Shown here one piece after another: positions 45,501-55,940 of a stretch of DNA of 64,000 nt. The DNA is taken from positions 197,241,077 to 197,305,076 of the forward strand of contig NC_068938.1 of assembly GCF_016801865.2 (NCBI RefSeq). The letters are read 5' to 3'. Source of the DNA: Culex pipiens pallens. Its lineage: Eukaryota > Arthropoda > Insecta > Diptera > Culicidae. Numbering within the stretch: position 1 is the stretch's first letter; every line of letters begins with the position of its first letter. The notes beneath the pieces are model-generated. The model searched no databases. It was not told the origin of the DNA and was given only the letters and a program-made list of their open reading frames with translations. Made by a program: the position numbers and the translations under genes.

Positions 45501-48500
45501 AATAATTTAATAATTCAATAATTTAATAATTTAATAATTTAATAATTTAATAATTTAATAATTTAATAATTTAATAATTTAATAATTTAATAATTTAATA
45601 ATTTAATAATTTAATAATTTAATAATTTAATAATTTAATAATTTAATAATTTAATAATTTAATAATTTAATAATTTAATAATTTAATAATTTAATAATTT
45701 AATAATTTAATAATTTAATAATTTAATAATTTAATAATTTAATAATTTAATAATTTAATAATTTAATAATTTAATAATTTAATAATTTAATAATTTAATA
45801 ATTTAATAATTTAATAATTTAATAATTTAATAATTTAATAATTTAATAATTTAATAATTTAATAATTTAATAATTTAATAATTTAATAATTTAATAATTT
45901 AATAATTTAATAATTTAATAATATAATAATATAATAATTTAATTATTTAATAATTTAATAATTTAATAATTTAATAATTTAATAATTTAATAATTTAATA
46001 ATTTAATAATTTAATAATTTAATAATTTAATAATTTAATAATTTAATAATTCAATAATTCAATAATTTAATAATTTAATAATTTAATAATTTAATAATTT
46101 AATAATTTAATAATTTAATAATTTAATAATTTAATAATATAATAATATAATAATTTAATAATTTAATAATTTAATAATTTAATAATTTAATAATTTAATA
46201 ATTTAATAATTTAATAATTTAATAATTTAATAATTTAATAATTTAATAATTTAATAATTTAATAATTTAATAATTTAATAATTTAATAATTTAATAATTT
46301 AATAATTTAATAATTTAATAATTTAATAATTTAATAATGAAATAATTTAATAATTAAATAATTTAATAATTTAAAAATTTAATAATTTAATAATTTTAAT
46401 AATATAATAATATAATAATCAAATAATTTAATAATCTAATAATTTAAAAAAAAATTTATTTGATAACTTAAGAACTTTCCTTAAAAAATAAAAATAACAA
46501 AATCAATTGTAACATTTTCGTAATTTTTCAATTTAATAATTCGTACTTTTTTAGGTTTTTTAAGTCTGTAAGTTTTGACAATTTCAAATTATGAATTCTA
46601 ATTTTTTTATTTTTTGAATATGTAAATTCTGAAATTTCAAATGGAACATTTCCATTCGAGCAGTTTTTGCTTTTTTGTACAATGTATTTTTTATGGAGCG
46701 AAATGTCAAAAACTGCTCGACTGTGGGTGCTCCATTGGGAGTAGAATCAATTCTACCTGAATCAGAGTGGTAACAGAAGTTTTGTTTTTTTTTAATAAAC
46801 CAAAAATTTAAAAATTTAAATTTTTATATTGAAAAACATAGAAAATCTAAAAAGTTTCATTGCTTCAAATTTTTAAAATTCTGTAATTTTTCGAATTTTG
46901 TTCTTTTGATTTTAATAAAATTTGATATTTATTTGAATTGTAAGGCAGATGTTTTAAAAATAATGAGTTGTAATGTTATGTTGAATTAATATAACAAATC
47001 TCCATACATTAAAAAAATCGCTTCTTGAAGATTATTTCGAAGTTTCATATTAAGAAAAAAAAAACAATCAATAATTTTTTGAACAAAATTTTCTTCATTA
47101 ACAACTTCTTAGAAACTGATATTTTCGCACTCAACGAAAAAGAATTAATTTATTTAATTCCTAATAATATTTTTCTTTGTAATTTGAAAGAAATTCTATC
47201 GTTATCAATTATTTTGTTTATCAAATTGATATCCGCGCGAAATCCGCGCCTGAGCAAAATTAGCCAGCAAATCCGCGCCAGATCCGCGCCATCCGCGCGA
47301 TCCGCGCCGTCCGTAACAACCCTGGAATAAGCTTTTACAACATTATAGTTTTTTTGTGTGAAATTCACTTTTTTAAATGGTATTATTTTGGAATAAACTC
47401 TTATTTAAAAAAAATGAAATTTGGCTGTCAAACGACGCGAAATTTCGAATTAAAATGAACACATTTTCATAAATAACCATATTTTTGAAGATTAGGAGAT
47501 AAATGTTCACATTACAGTCGGAAAAATTTCGCTTCGGATAAGCGAATCACGATTTTTTTTTTAGTTTGTCTAACTTTTGATTGTCGAGCAAATGTATGAC
47601 CCCTAAACTACATTAAAATGTTTTAGAATTTTTAAAACCAAAATGGCGGCCAAAATGGCGGTGATGTTATATTGAAAAAATGCATTTGTTTTTTAATAGG
47701 CAATCAACAACTCAAATTTGACTAAAATGGGGTCGCAGAACTCAAATTTCATGTTAAAACAAAAAAAAACACGAAAATTTTTGTTTTTGCTCGTGATTCG
47801 ATTATCCGAAGTCCCATACAAACCTTCAGATAATCGAACTTTGGATAATCGAAACTTCGGATAATCGAATCTGGACTGTAATTGAGTTCTTTTTTTTTAA
47901 TTTTTCACAGAAATTTCAAATTGATTTTAGAGTAATTTTCGCAAAATATTCCCAAATATCGGATCGGAAGTTTACATTTTTTATTAAAAAAAAAGTTATC
48001 TAAATAAAACTTCATATAATCATAACTATCGATAGGGTTATCAGATCTTCAATCTTTTGTACTTTTTGGAAATGTGATTTGATTTCGCATCCGAGGATGT
48101 GTCCGTACTGAATCTGGACATCATTTTCATCAGAATATCTGAGATCCGGCCTCCAAACACTAAAATGTATATGTAACACAAAAGTGCTTATAATTTTTGA
48201 TAGGGTGTCAGATCTTAAATGTTTTGGACTCGTTAGAGAGGTTAGAGAGGTGTTTTGAATTAAAATGTAAAAAAGTTCCGAGACAATCCAGTGCAATTTT
48301 TTTATCAACATCCCACCACACACACAGACGGAGGTCAAATAATTAATTTCATTCTTCTAGTGATTTTATAGCCGTTCCTAAGTGAGGTGAGGAAGGAAAC
48401 AATATAATTGACAATTTATTAACATCAAAAATGTATTTTTTGCGTTTTTTACCTAGTAGAAAGTTAAAACTCGCCGATGTGCCACCCGAGCTACAGCGTC

Positions 48501-50430
48501 ACGGTATGGACATATTTTCATTTTCTAACTATTCTTTTTTCATCCTCTTTCACAGCCTTGACGGCGAAATCGAGCGCATCGGCAACGTGGACATTGGCCC
48601 GTCGGAGAAACCGCGCAGCCTCGCGCTGCACCCTTCCAAACGGTTGCTCTTCTGGACCGACGTCGGCACCGCCCAGTCCATCATCCGCGCCAAACTGGAC
48701 GGCTCCCAGCGGCGAGAATTGGTGTCCAAGCTGGAGGGCATTACGGCGTTGGCGTTGGATCCCCAGCTGAATCGGTTGTTTTACGCGCATGGGAAACGGA
48801 TCGACATGATCGATATCGAGGGACGGGAAATGTAAGATGATTTATTGAGTCTGCAGGTTGAGGGGTTTTGATCTGATGGCGATTATTTTCTTGCAGAAAA
48901 ACCTTGGTAGCGGAACATATCAGTTTGGTGTCGTCGATCGCTGCGTTGAACGGGTACATTTACTGGTTGGACGAGCGGCCTGGGATGGAGCGGATTTCGG
49001 TGCTGGGCGAGAATCGCCGCACGGAGATTCAGAAGATTCCGCACATAACGGACATTGTGGCGGTTTGGACGCCGGATGGTCGTGCGTTGCGGAATCACAC
49101 GTGCTCGACGAGGGCAAAGTGTACGCATATCTGTATTGGATCGCCGGAGGACGCCAAGAGTGATGATATGTGTGCGTGTCCGCAGGGGTTGATGCTGATG
49201 AAGGACCGGAGGAGTTGTGGGGCGTTGCCGGTTTGTGGTCCGGATCATTTTACGTGTGCGGCGACGTTTGCTAGTAGTGGGCTGGACGGGGACAATAATA
49301 AGGACTGTATTCCGGTGTCGTGGAGGTGCGACGGGCAGAAGGATTGTCCGGATCGGTCGGATGAGATGGATTGTCCGGCGTGTAGGGCTGATCAGTTCAA
49401 GTGTCAATCTGGGGAGTGTATCGACAAGCACTTGGTTTGTGACGGGACGACGCAGTGCTTGGATGGTTATGATGAGGCGGTTTGTTGTAAGAATCCGGAA
49501 GATTTCCAGTGTCCGACGAGTAAGGTTTGCATCTCTTACCACAATGTTTGTGACGGGGATGAGCACTGTGCGAACGGGGAGGACGAAGCGCCGGAGATCT
49601 GTGCGGAGTACAACAATCGACGGATGGCGCCGAGTGGAAGCAAGATCACGATGTTGATCGTGGTGGTGATCGCGGTAGCGGTCGTGTTCATCGTGGTGTA
49701 TTTGCTACAGACCTGCAGGTCTAGGTTTGGCGCGGGGTCTTCTGAACCCAAGGAAGACCAGGCGGCTGCTCCGCTATCTCCTGGAGGTATTCACAAGAAC
49801 ATCAGGGTGTCCAAGCTGAGTTCGGTAGCGGACGCCGTACGGATGTCCACCCTGAACAGTCGAAACAGTACCAACAGCTACGATCGGAACCACATCACCG
49901 GTGCGTCGAGTTCAACCACCAACGGCAGCAGTCTGATCGGCTACCCACTGAACCCACCTCCCTCCCCGGCCACGATCGCCGGTTCCGCGCGCTACTCCTC
50001 CAACTACCACCCGTACAAACACTACAAGATCATCAACCAACCACCACCACCAACGCCCTGCTCAACGGACGCCTGCGACGAGAGCGACTCGAACTACACG
50101 AGCAAGAGCGCCCGCAGCCGGGACGGCCGGATCATCAACGGCGGCGGCGGTGGCGGAACCAGCAGCAGCAGTGGCCGCGGCGGCATCAAGTACCACCACA
50201 GCCACCACCACCACGTGAACAACAACAGCAGCGACCGGTACGACTCGGAACCGTACCCGCCGCCGCCAACGCCCCGCTCGCACTACCACCACAGCGACGT
50301 GGGCGGAATGCGCGAGGAGCACTACAACATCAGCTGTCCACCGTCGCCGAGCTCGCGCAGCTCGACGTACTTTTCGCCGCTGCCTCCGCCGCCCTCGCCC
50401 GTTCCGTCGCCATCCCGCGGGTACTCGTAG
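39627..50430 (+). CDS. arr: arrow / LRP5-6 Wnt co-receptor, 5' exon missing
   Basis: Single-pass membrane co-receptor that binds Wnt together with Frizzled and recruits Axin at the plasma membrane. Four exons are visible (39627-42580, 42646-42806, 48556-48831, 48897-50430), joined by canonical GT-AG introns of 65, 5749 and 65 bp, with reading frame preserved across every junction. They encode 1640 residues, near the full length of family members (about 1600-1700). Domain order is YWTD propeller plus EGF four times, three LDLa modules, one transmembrane helix and a Pro-rich cytoplasmic tail; this order is diagnostic of LRP5/6 and distinguishes it from LDLR, LRP1 and LRP4. The first visible exon starts inside a codon (two bases, GT, complete it), so at least one upstream coding exon with the initiator Met and most of the signal peptide is absent, probably beyond the left edge. 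The symbol follows the Drosophila orthologue. Orthology is established from domain order and motif content, not from an alignment. Confidence 0.96.
42646..42806 (+). CDS. arr: arrow exon: propeller 4, middle
   Basis: This 161-bp exon sits between the acceptor TTATTGCAG and the donor CGAC/GTAAGT. It enters in phase 0 directly after the Trp codon of the preceding exon and leaves two bases of a Thr codon. The product reads IDGRGPIIRRAFDNG and continues through LLFWSCSHTNTINIT, a YWTD-type blade pair. It is too short and split to stand out as an open frame on its own; the frame match on both sides supports it. Confidence 0.93.
42807..43186. other. Start of 5.7-kb arrow intron, family A fragment
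   Basis: After the donor, from about 42990, diverged family A words appear (GAGTGTTTCTCTAGAATTTC, AGAAGCCATTTTGC, CTCCATACAA). They resume after the SINE (GACTTGGTGTCTTGGGCAAA). Confidence 0.5.
43187..43429 (+). mobile_element. tRNA-derived SINE with 9-bp target duplication
   Basis: A tRNA-like head (43187-43263) has anticodon stem CTGGA/TCCAG around CTTACAA (anticodon TAC, Val-like) and box B GGTTCGAATCCC. Its acceptor ends no longer pair. GTATCTTGA repeats on both sides (43178-43186, 43430-43438), splitting the family A word CTGTATCTTGAGGGAGG. Confidence 0.8.
43430..44741. other. Arrow intron, AT-rich old repeats
   Basis: Family A-like to about 43780 and unassigned from there on. No exon is seen. 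Confidence 0.4.
45261..46445. repeat. Satellite-like array, 8-bp unit AATAATTT
   Basis: About 145 tandem units run almost without change over 1.2 kb. Occasional variants (TTGATAAT, AATTCAAT, AATATAAT) are scattered or clustered near 45920 and 46140. It lies inside the TIR element and the arrow intron. The true array length could differ because of assembly collapse. Confidence 0.97.
46640..46740. mobile_element. Small inverted-repeat element
   Basis: TCGAGCAGTTTTTG (46655) faces CAAAAACTGCTCGA (46710), and outer words ATGGAACATTT and CTCCATTGG pair partly. Probably a separate tiny MITE inside the larger element. Confidence 0.45.
47325..47514. other. Intron spacer
   Basis: Nothing assigned. 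Confidence 0.3.
47515..47878. mobile_element. Family C MITE, copy in arrow intron
   Basis: CAGTCG starts after TA (47513-47514) and ATCTGGACTG ends before TA (47879-47880). The interior CCGCCATTTT and ATTATCCGAAGT words match the copy at 17632, in inverse order. Confidence 0.8.
47880..48555. repeat. Arrow intron with dispersed repeat remnant
   Basis: About 48020-48400 contains GATAGGGTNTCAGATCTT twice (48033, 48200) and ends in TGATTTTATAGCCGTTCC and AAGTGAGGTGAGGAAGG, which I recognise only as a common mosquito repeat style. No exon lies before 48556. Confidence 0.4.
48556..48831 (+). CDS. arr: arrow exon: propeller 4, continued
   Basis: This 276-bp exon lies after the acceptor TCTTTCACAG and before the donor GAAAT/GTAAGA. 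Its first base completes the Thr codon split by the 5.7-kb intron, and its last two bases begin an Ile codon completed by the next exon. It encodes LDGEIERIGNVDIG, then LLFWTDVGTAQSIIRAKLDG and LNRLFYAHGKRIDMIDIEG, typical propeller blades. The open frame continues upstream into the intron to about 48431, but that part carries no propeller sequence. Confidence 0.94.
48897..50430 (+). CDS. arr: arrow terminal exon: EGF4, LDLa x3, TM, cytoplasmic tail
   Basis: After the acceptor TTTTCTTGCAG this exon finishes propeller 4 (GYIYWLDERPGMERISV), then encodes EGF4 (about 49093-49215). LDLa1 is at about 49234-49374 (CDGQKDCPDRSDEMDC), LDLa2 at 49381-49485 and LDLa3 at 49486-49602. A 23-residue hydrophobic helix (about 49645-49713, LIVVVIAVAVVFIVVYLL) is followed by basic residues, giving an extracellular N-terminus. 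The cytoplasmic tail carries five Pro-rich motifs: NPPPSP (49951), QPPPPTP (50038), PPPPTP (50257), CPPSP (50335) and PPPPSP (50383). In LRP6 these PPPSP motifs are phosphorylated by GSK3 and CK1 and bind Axin. A Gly- and His-rich low-complexity segment (about 50131-50230) separates motifs 2 and 3. The stop is TAG at 50428-50430. Confidence 0.96.
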
Positions 50431-51310
50431 GGTAGCCCACATTAAAATTGTAAATATTTATTTCGCCAAATGGTTAGTTAGAATAAAGAACGTCCTGTCT
50501 TCCCAGAACAACCCAACAAGTCTTGCAAAATTATACGAGACGAGATAAAAAGTGCCTAAAATCGAAACTTGAAGCCCAGCTTGTGCCGCGAGCTTCCCCG
50601 CTAGCTTTAAAAATAACAAATATTTCACGGTAGATTTTATATATATTTGAAAAATCATTGTTGGTTACCTTCTACAAACTTCATACTTGTAAAAAGAAGC
50701 AAAAAACATGAGTGCGAGATTTCATGGCAATTTGTTGCATTTACCCCTACCTTATAGAATATAACACGAAAAAAAAAACAAATCTACTTCTTAAAGCGCA
50801 ACTCGCGAAGCAATACCCACTGAAGAGCACATTTCTCTCGAGAGCGCGCGCACGCCACAATCAATCCCATCACATTTCTCCCTCCCACAAAAAAAAAAAA
50901 AAAATTAGCGTTAGTAGAGCAAGTAAGATAAAAACAAAGCAACCCTCGCAGCTACACAGAATTGATTTCTTCATCCCCAACCAACCAAACTTCAAATCGT
51001 CGCGTCGCGACGTCTTCGGGTGGGAAATGTGCTCCAAAAGACTGATGACTGACTTAAGAAGTGTATAAAAAGCAAGCAAAAAATTACTGTATAGCGTGCA
51101 GATAAGGTTTTGTAGAAATGAACCCGCGGTTTGTTAGTTTAGTGAAAGAGTAAATTTAGTTTAAATAAAATAAGAAACAAATCTGTAAGGCGACCCCCCC
51201 CATTTTGTGGGGGTTGGGCGCACAGTTGTTTCCCCGAAATGGATGCCTCTTCTCAAGCGAGCTTAAAATAAAGAGTACGGTTAGCAATAAAGAAAAATGC
51301 AAAGTATGAA
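50431..51310 (+). other. arrow 3' UTR with several poly(A) signals
   Basis: No open frame follows the stop. AATAAA hexamers occur near 50483, 51164, 51268 and 51286; the last two form a pair and probably mark the distal end. Near 51190-51220 a run of Cs and a run of Gs around ATTTTGT can fold into a GC-rich hairpin. The sequence looks single-copy, in contrast with the repeats that begin downstream. The exact transcript end is inferred. Confidence 0.6.
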
Positions 51311-51587
51311 TTGTAAAAGTGAAAACTTTATAGGGTTTTTTAATTGTTGTACAAAAATATACAAAATTGAAGCAAAGAAGTGCTGGTTGTTGCTTGAAAC
51401 CGAAAACTGTCCGAAATTTAGTCCTTTAATTCAGGAATTTTATCTTTTTTATGTCTACTTTCAATCTAATGCCCGTTGACCGGCAGTGAAATTATGGAAA
51501 AGTATAATTTGCATCAGACTTTAAATATGCTGAAACAACTATTTTTTTCTAATTTCAAAAGGCAAACAGGCATTGGCACGTAGTGAA
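51311..51587. other. Intergenic, nothing assigned
   Basis: A 60-codon open stretch near 51297-51479 has no domain. Confidence 0.35.
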
Positions 51588-52582
51588 CTGCCGCTCTAAT
51601 CTGGTCCGTCCCATATGTAAAAAGTGAGTGCTGAGATAACGCTGTGAGAAACCCAAAAAAAGTTTCACCATTTTTCCCGTTCTAATCTAAATATTTCTAT
51701 ATAATTATTTATACTGTTATTTCAATATCAGTCTTAAAAACGCAAGTACCATAAATTTGATTAAAAAAATTCACAATTTGGAGGTAAATTTGAGAAATTT
51801 ACAGCAAGAGACCAACTTGACTTTATTTGTCCATAAATAAAGGCAAGTCAGTTATGATATCAAGGTAGGCTTGAACATTTACAACACAGGTTCCACTGTC
51901 ATTTCCAGGTTTGTTTTGGTAGTTTTCTAAGTAAATAATTATAAAAAAATGTTTATTTCAGATTTATTTGCTTTAAATAATGTATTTAATAAAGTTCCTG
52001 GATATGAAAATGTGATCTGCAACGACACCAGGAAATTGGAAATATATTACAGAGGCAAATTCTCAACTGCTAAGCCCTTGAAAATAATTTAAAAAACTAC
52101 GCTTATCGTTGGTGGAGTCTCTCCCAGAACCAGGATCAAACTTATTCATTCAAGAAAAAATATAACTAATTTTATGGTTAATAACGGTATGTATTTTATA
52201 TTTTCTTTCCGTAGTTGTACATTTCAAAAGAAAAAAGTCACTAAAGGTTTGGAGTATCTTGTTTTTAAATCTTCAACTATTTCTTCAGAATGATTAATTA
52301 ATGATATTTTCAAGTTATACGTACTATTAAAAACATACTCTGTATATTTCAAATAATTTCGCAGCCATTTGAACGATTTGCGAGACATTTCGATATGAGG
52401 AACTGACTTGCCTTTATTTTGCATATGGGACAGCACGAAAGTCATATTTATTTTGGATTTTTTAGAACAAACACTACTTTTTTATTCAATAGGCTAAAAG
52501 TACACGTAAAATTTATACCTTGGACAAGTTTATCTCAATTTTGACAAAAATACATATGGGACGGACTAGATTAGAGCGGCAG
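51588..52582. mobile_element. 995-bp TIR element, family P
   Basis: Its 32-bp ends start CTGCCGCTCTAATCTGGTCC and match the inverse of the right end with one change. TGAA lies on both sides. GGGACGG/CCGTCCC and CATATGGGAC words recur inside. No transposase frame. Relatives: 53810-54033, 54440-54700, 62778-63209 and a fragment near 27700. Confidence 0.75.
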
Positions 52583-52872
52583 TGAATGTTCAATACAAGT
52601 TTGTTAAATGTGGCAAATGTTAATGTTTCAGTTTGTTTAGATTCCATCCAGCCGAACATCTTGGATCGACTAAAGAAGCCACGCCGAGACCAAGCAGAGC
52701 AGCTAAATTTCTCCTCTAAAATTCTAAAATTTTAAATTTTTTCTTAACTTTCTAAAACACCAAATAATTAAATTGTCAGGTTCTAAAATTCAACAATTTT
52801 ATAATTTTAAATTTTATAAAATTCTAAATTTTATAAAATATTGAAGTATAACTTAAAATTCTTCAATTCTTA

Positions 52873-53010
52873 AGGAGCCATTACACTACCGCAAACAAAC
52901 TCGCTCTTTTTCGTTTTTTTTTTTTTGCTTAACTCGCAAACAAACAAAGCATGCAAAATGTCAAAAAGTGCGAATTTGTTTGTTTGTTTGCCGTAGTGTA
53001 ATAGCTCCTT
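52873..53010. mobile_element. 138-bp MITE, TA duplication
   Basis: It begins AGGAGCCATTACACTACCGC and ends with the inverse of AGGAGCTATTACACTACGGC; TA lies on both sides (52871-52872, 53011-53012). Confidence 0.85.
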
Positions 53011-53039
53011 TAGATACTAAAACTAGAGCAACATTTGAA

Positions 53040-53595
53040 AGAGGCGGTGAGCCATTCTCTACGAAATCGGTCGATTTAGACCATTTATATTTTTTGTATT
53101 TTTTTTATTTGGCTCAAACTTTGTGGGGACCTTCTCTATGACCAAAGAAGCTATTTTGTGTCATTGGTTCTCCCATACAAGTCTCCATACAATTTTGGCA
53201 GCTCTCCATACAAAAATGGTACGTAACTATTCAAACAGCTGTAACTTTTGAGAAAATTTTCTGATCAACTGAGGACTATTGAGAAAAAAAATAGGTACAC
53301 GGAAAAAATCTAGGCAATTTTTTAGTTATAAATTTAACAAAAACTTAATTGCCCAAAATTTGTATTTTTAAATTTTCAAGTTTTTTTTATATGTTTCAGG
53401 GGACTAAAAACCGCAACTTTTAAGCCATAAAGAAGTGAAGTCAAAAATTTTGCCGCCGAGTGAAAAAATAGTGATTTTTGAAAAGAAAAATCTCAATTTT
53501 ATACATAAAATTTTGTTGTCATCATTTTTATGTATGTTTGAATTTGCAAATGAAAAGTACTTTACTTTTTTATATAAAGTGCCTCGTTTTCAAGA
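53040..53595. repeat. Diverged family A fragment
   Basis: The order matches family A (CATTCTCTACGAAATCGGTC, CCAAAGAAGC, CTCCATACAATTTTGGCAGC, TACACGGAAAAAATC) with heavy divergence. Confidence 0.6.
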
Positions 53596-53597
53596 TA

Positions 53598-54123
53598 CAG
53601 TCCAGACTTGATTATCCGAAATTTCGAAGTTAGCCCGCAGATTTATATGGGACTTCGGATAATCGAATCACGAACAAAACATTATTATTTTTCGTTTGTT
53701 TTCTTCTTTTTCTTGTTTTTAACATCAAATTCGAGTTCTGTGACTTCATTTTAGTCAAATTTGAATAGTTGATTGTCAACTGAATAGTAAATCAACTGAA
53801 TAGTAAATCCCATATGTAAAAACAGCAAGCCGAGAAAAACGCGTGTCAAAGTTGTCCCGCCCATAAGGCTACGTGTTAGAATTTTACGAAAATGTGGATT
53901 TTCTCCGGCTATCTAGAACAAAGTAATACATTTTATTGGTTTTTCTGCTAGTTTACATGATTTTGAACCAAACTACATCGCTAACTCAAAATTGACGAAA
54001 TTACATATGGGACGGACTAGCTTCGAGCGGCAGTTTAGGGGTTAAGCTCGACAATCAGAAATGAGGCAACAAAAAAACAAACAAAACAAATTTTTTTATT
54101 TCGTGATTCGATTATCCGAAGTG
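53598..54123. mobile_element. Family C MITE with nested family P fragment
   Basis: The left end CAGTCCAGACTTGATTATCC follows TA (53596-53597). The interior is split at AGTTTAGGGGTTAAGCTC by a family P fragment (about 53810-54033, ending GAGCGGCAG). The right TIR is lost after GATTATCCGAAGTG. Confidence 0.7.
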
Positions 54124-54964
54124 AAACTTTTCTTAAATTTGTAATTTTTAAAATTTTAAAATACTTTAGAGACTAAAGTTTTAAAATTGTCGTAAAAATA
54201 AAAAAAAATAAAAATTTACATAACAAGCAATAGTCACAACATTTGGATGCAAAAAGTGTTTTAACATGTATTTTACACTAGCTCAATTGTTTTGCAGTCA
54301 TTAGTTTTTTAAAAAATGTAAGATTTGCGAAAAAAAATAGCAAAAATTTTAGCGAAAAAATATTTTTGCAATATTTACTAAACATCGAAAATTTTCAAAA
54401 AAAAGTGCAACTGATAAAAACGCGATTGAAATTTTTCGACCGATTTCTGTGTTTCTACGCATAATTGTCCCATGGGTCCCTATTCACCCTATAAGTCCCT
54501 AAATATCCCAGTGAGCAGTTTATCACTCTTATTTGTAATCCTCTTGATATACAAAAGGTAAACAAAACACAATACTTCGTAAAACTGATAATTTCGTGAA
54601 AGAAAATACTTGGTGGGACAATTATATGTAGAAGTACAACGATGGGACAAACAGACTTGGATTTCAATAAGTTTCCGAACAAAGTACTAGATTTTACTTG
54701 TTTTTCGAAAAGTAAACATGTAAAGTTACACAAAACAAGTCCATCCAATAAAATAATAATTCAAAAAATGCATTTCGTTCTTTCTAACATCTGTTGACAA
54801 TACATGATAAAAAAAATAAAAAATAATCGAAGATTAGTAACCAGTTGCAAACCTCGCACATTTATTCAACGAGAAATACCGAGTTGGATTAATACGACGA
54901 GTGCTGAAAAAATTCGAAGTTGAAGCCATTTTTCCGAATAACACCCTAATTAGGTGATCAGTTA
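54124..54964. repeat. Fragments of families B and P
   Basis: About 54180-54400 matches the family B interior. About 54418-54760 carries family P words (TTCTACGCATAATTGTCCCA, GGGACAATTAT). About 54860-54930 matches the repeat at 3050-3130. Confidence 0.5.
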
Positions 54965-55375
54965 CAGTCATCCCTCATATTCGGAACAGTACAGATTTGT
55001 AACAAAATAATGACTTCACACACTGCAACCTGTGAAACTCAAGCTTAGTGATGTTTTATCCATGGCCTGATAACTTTTTTTGTGAAAATATCAGTTAAAT
55101 TCAGGTGTTCCACAATTGTGGGAGGCACAATAACATTCCACAATCATGAAACAGGCAATTTGGAGGCAGTGTTTTGCTGCTCAGGATAAAATAGTCTTGA
55201 AATGAAGTTTTTCGTTCAAAAAGTACTACTTTTACTAGTGAAATAGCAAACAAATGTTCAAATTAAGGTCCTAAAAATAGAAGGGTCGAGAGAAAAGCTG
55301 CATTTGGCATGCTATTGACAAATTATCACAAAAGTGTTCCGAATTTGTGGGTGTTCCGAATATGTGGGATGACTG
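54965..55375. mobile_element. 411-bp pogo-like MITE
   Basis: The ends read CAGTCATCCCTCATATTCGG and the inverse of CAGTCATCCCACATATTCGG, with TA on both sides (54963-54964, 55376-55377). CCACAATTGTGGG-type palindromes lie inside. Confidence 0.85.
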
Positions 55376-55379
55376 TAGT

Positions 55380-55940
55380 GTGTAACAAGCCAAATATGTA
55401 ATTCAGACAGATTGGTTAGTTCCGTCCTGTTACACTCTACGACTCTCCCTCAACAACCGCCGCATAGGGTCGTCAATGCCCAAGCCACTAGTTCCGCTAC
55501 TCGCCAACAGGTCCTCCCGCGACGGTGGCGCCACCCCGCTCCATATCCCATTTTCTGACAGCCCAGGTGGTTTGACAGACAGACTGAAGGTGTGCATCAT
55601 AATACTCGATTGCTGTTATGCAGTCAATCGTCGTCTCGAGTGCATAGTTTGGAATGTCAACATAATAGGAGCTGCCTGGCCTGCTGGTGTTGTAGAGTGT
55701 GTGTTGTATCGCTCGTTGCATTAGCGTTTTCGTGTGATTTTGTAACAGCTCGCCGTCGTCGTCGTCGTCGCCTACTTGTGAAGCGTAGCTTAGCTACGTG
55801 TGCGTAATTTTCTAGTAGCGTAGTGTTTCCGTGTGTAACTAGCCAGTCAGCGCGCACGCAAGTGGTGCGTTCAATTTAGGCCAAGAATTGGCCACTCGAG
55901 TGCTGGGTTGAGGGGCCTTGCCGCATGACCCGAACGAACC
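55380..55940 (+). promoter_or_regulatory. Promoter region and 5' UTR of the ZAD gene
   Basis: Single-copy, GC-richer DNA starts abruptly where the MITE at 54965-55375 ends. It includes a CGT trinucleotide run near 55751-55771. No TATA box is evident, and the start of transcription cannot be placed from the sequence. An upstream ATG at 55925 opens a 41-codon frame that overlaps the main start out of frame; its context is weak (C at -3), whereas the main ATG at 55941 has A at -3. Confidence 0.4.

Larger units (their letters stand above)
44742..47324. mobile_element. 2.58-kb TIR element with ATCCGCGCC arrays at both ends
   Basis: It starts CAGGGTTGTTACGGA (44742-44756) and ends with its exact inverse (47310-47324). 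GAAT lies directly on both sides. Within 110 bp of each end are clusters of ATCCGCGCC (four to six per end, with variants such as ATCCGCGCG), GC-rich islands in otherwise very AT-rich DNA. The clusters have the same orientation at both ends. Subterminal short repeats are typical transposase-binding sites in hAT elements, but the 4-bp duplication does not fit hAT, so the superfamily is open. No transposase; the middle is a satellite. Confidence 0.7.

Noticed and set aside
45261..46445. CRISPR-like array
   Set aside because: Units are 8 bp with no spacers; simple tandem repeat in a eukaryotic intron.
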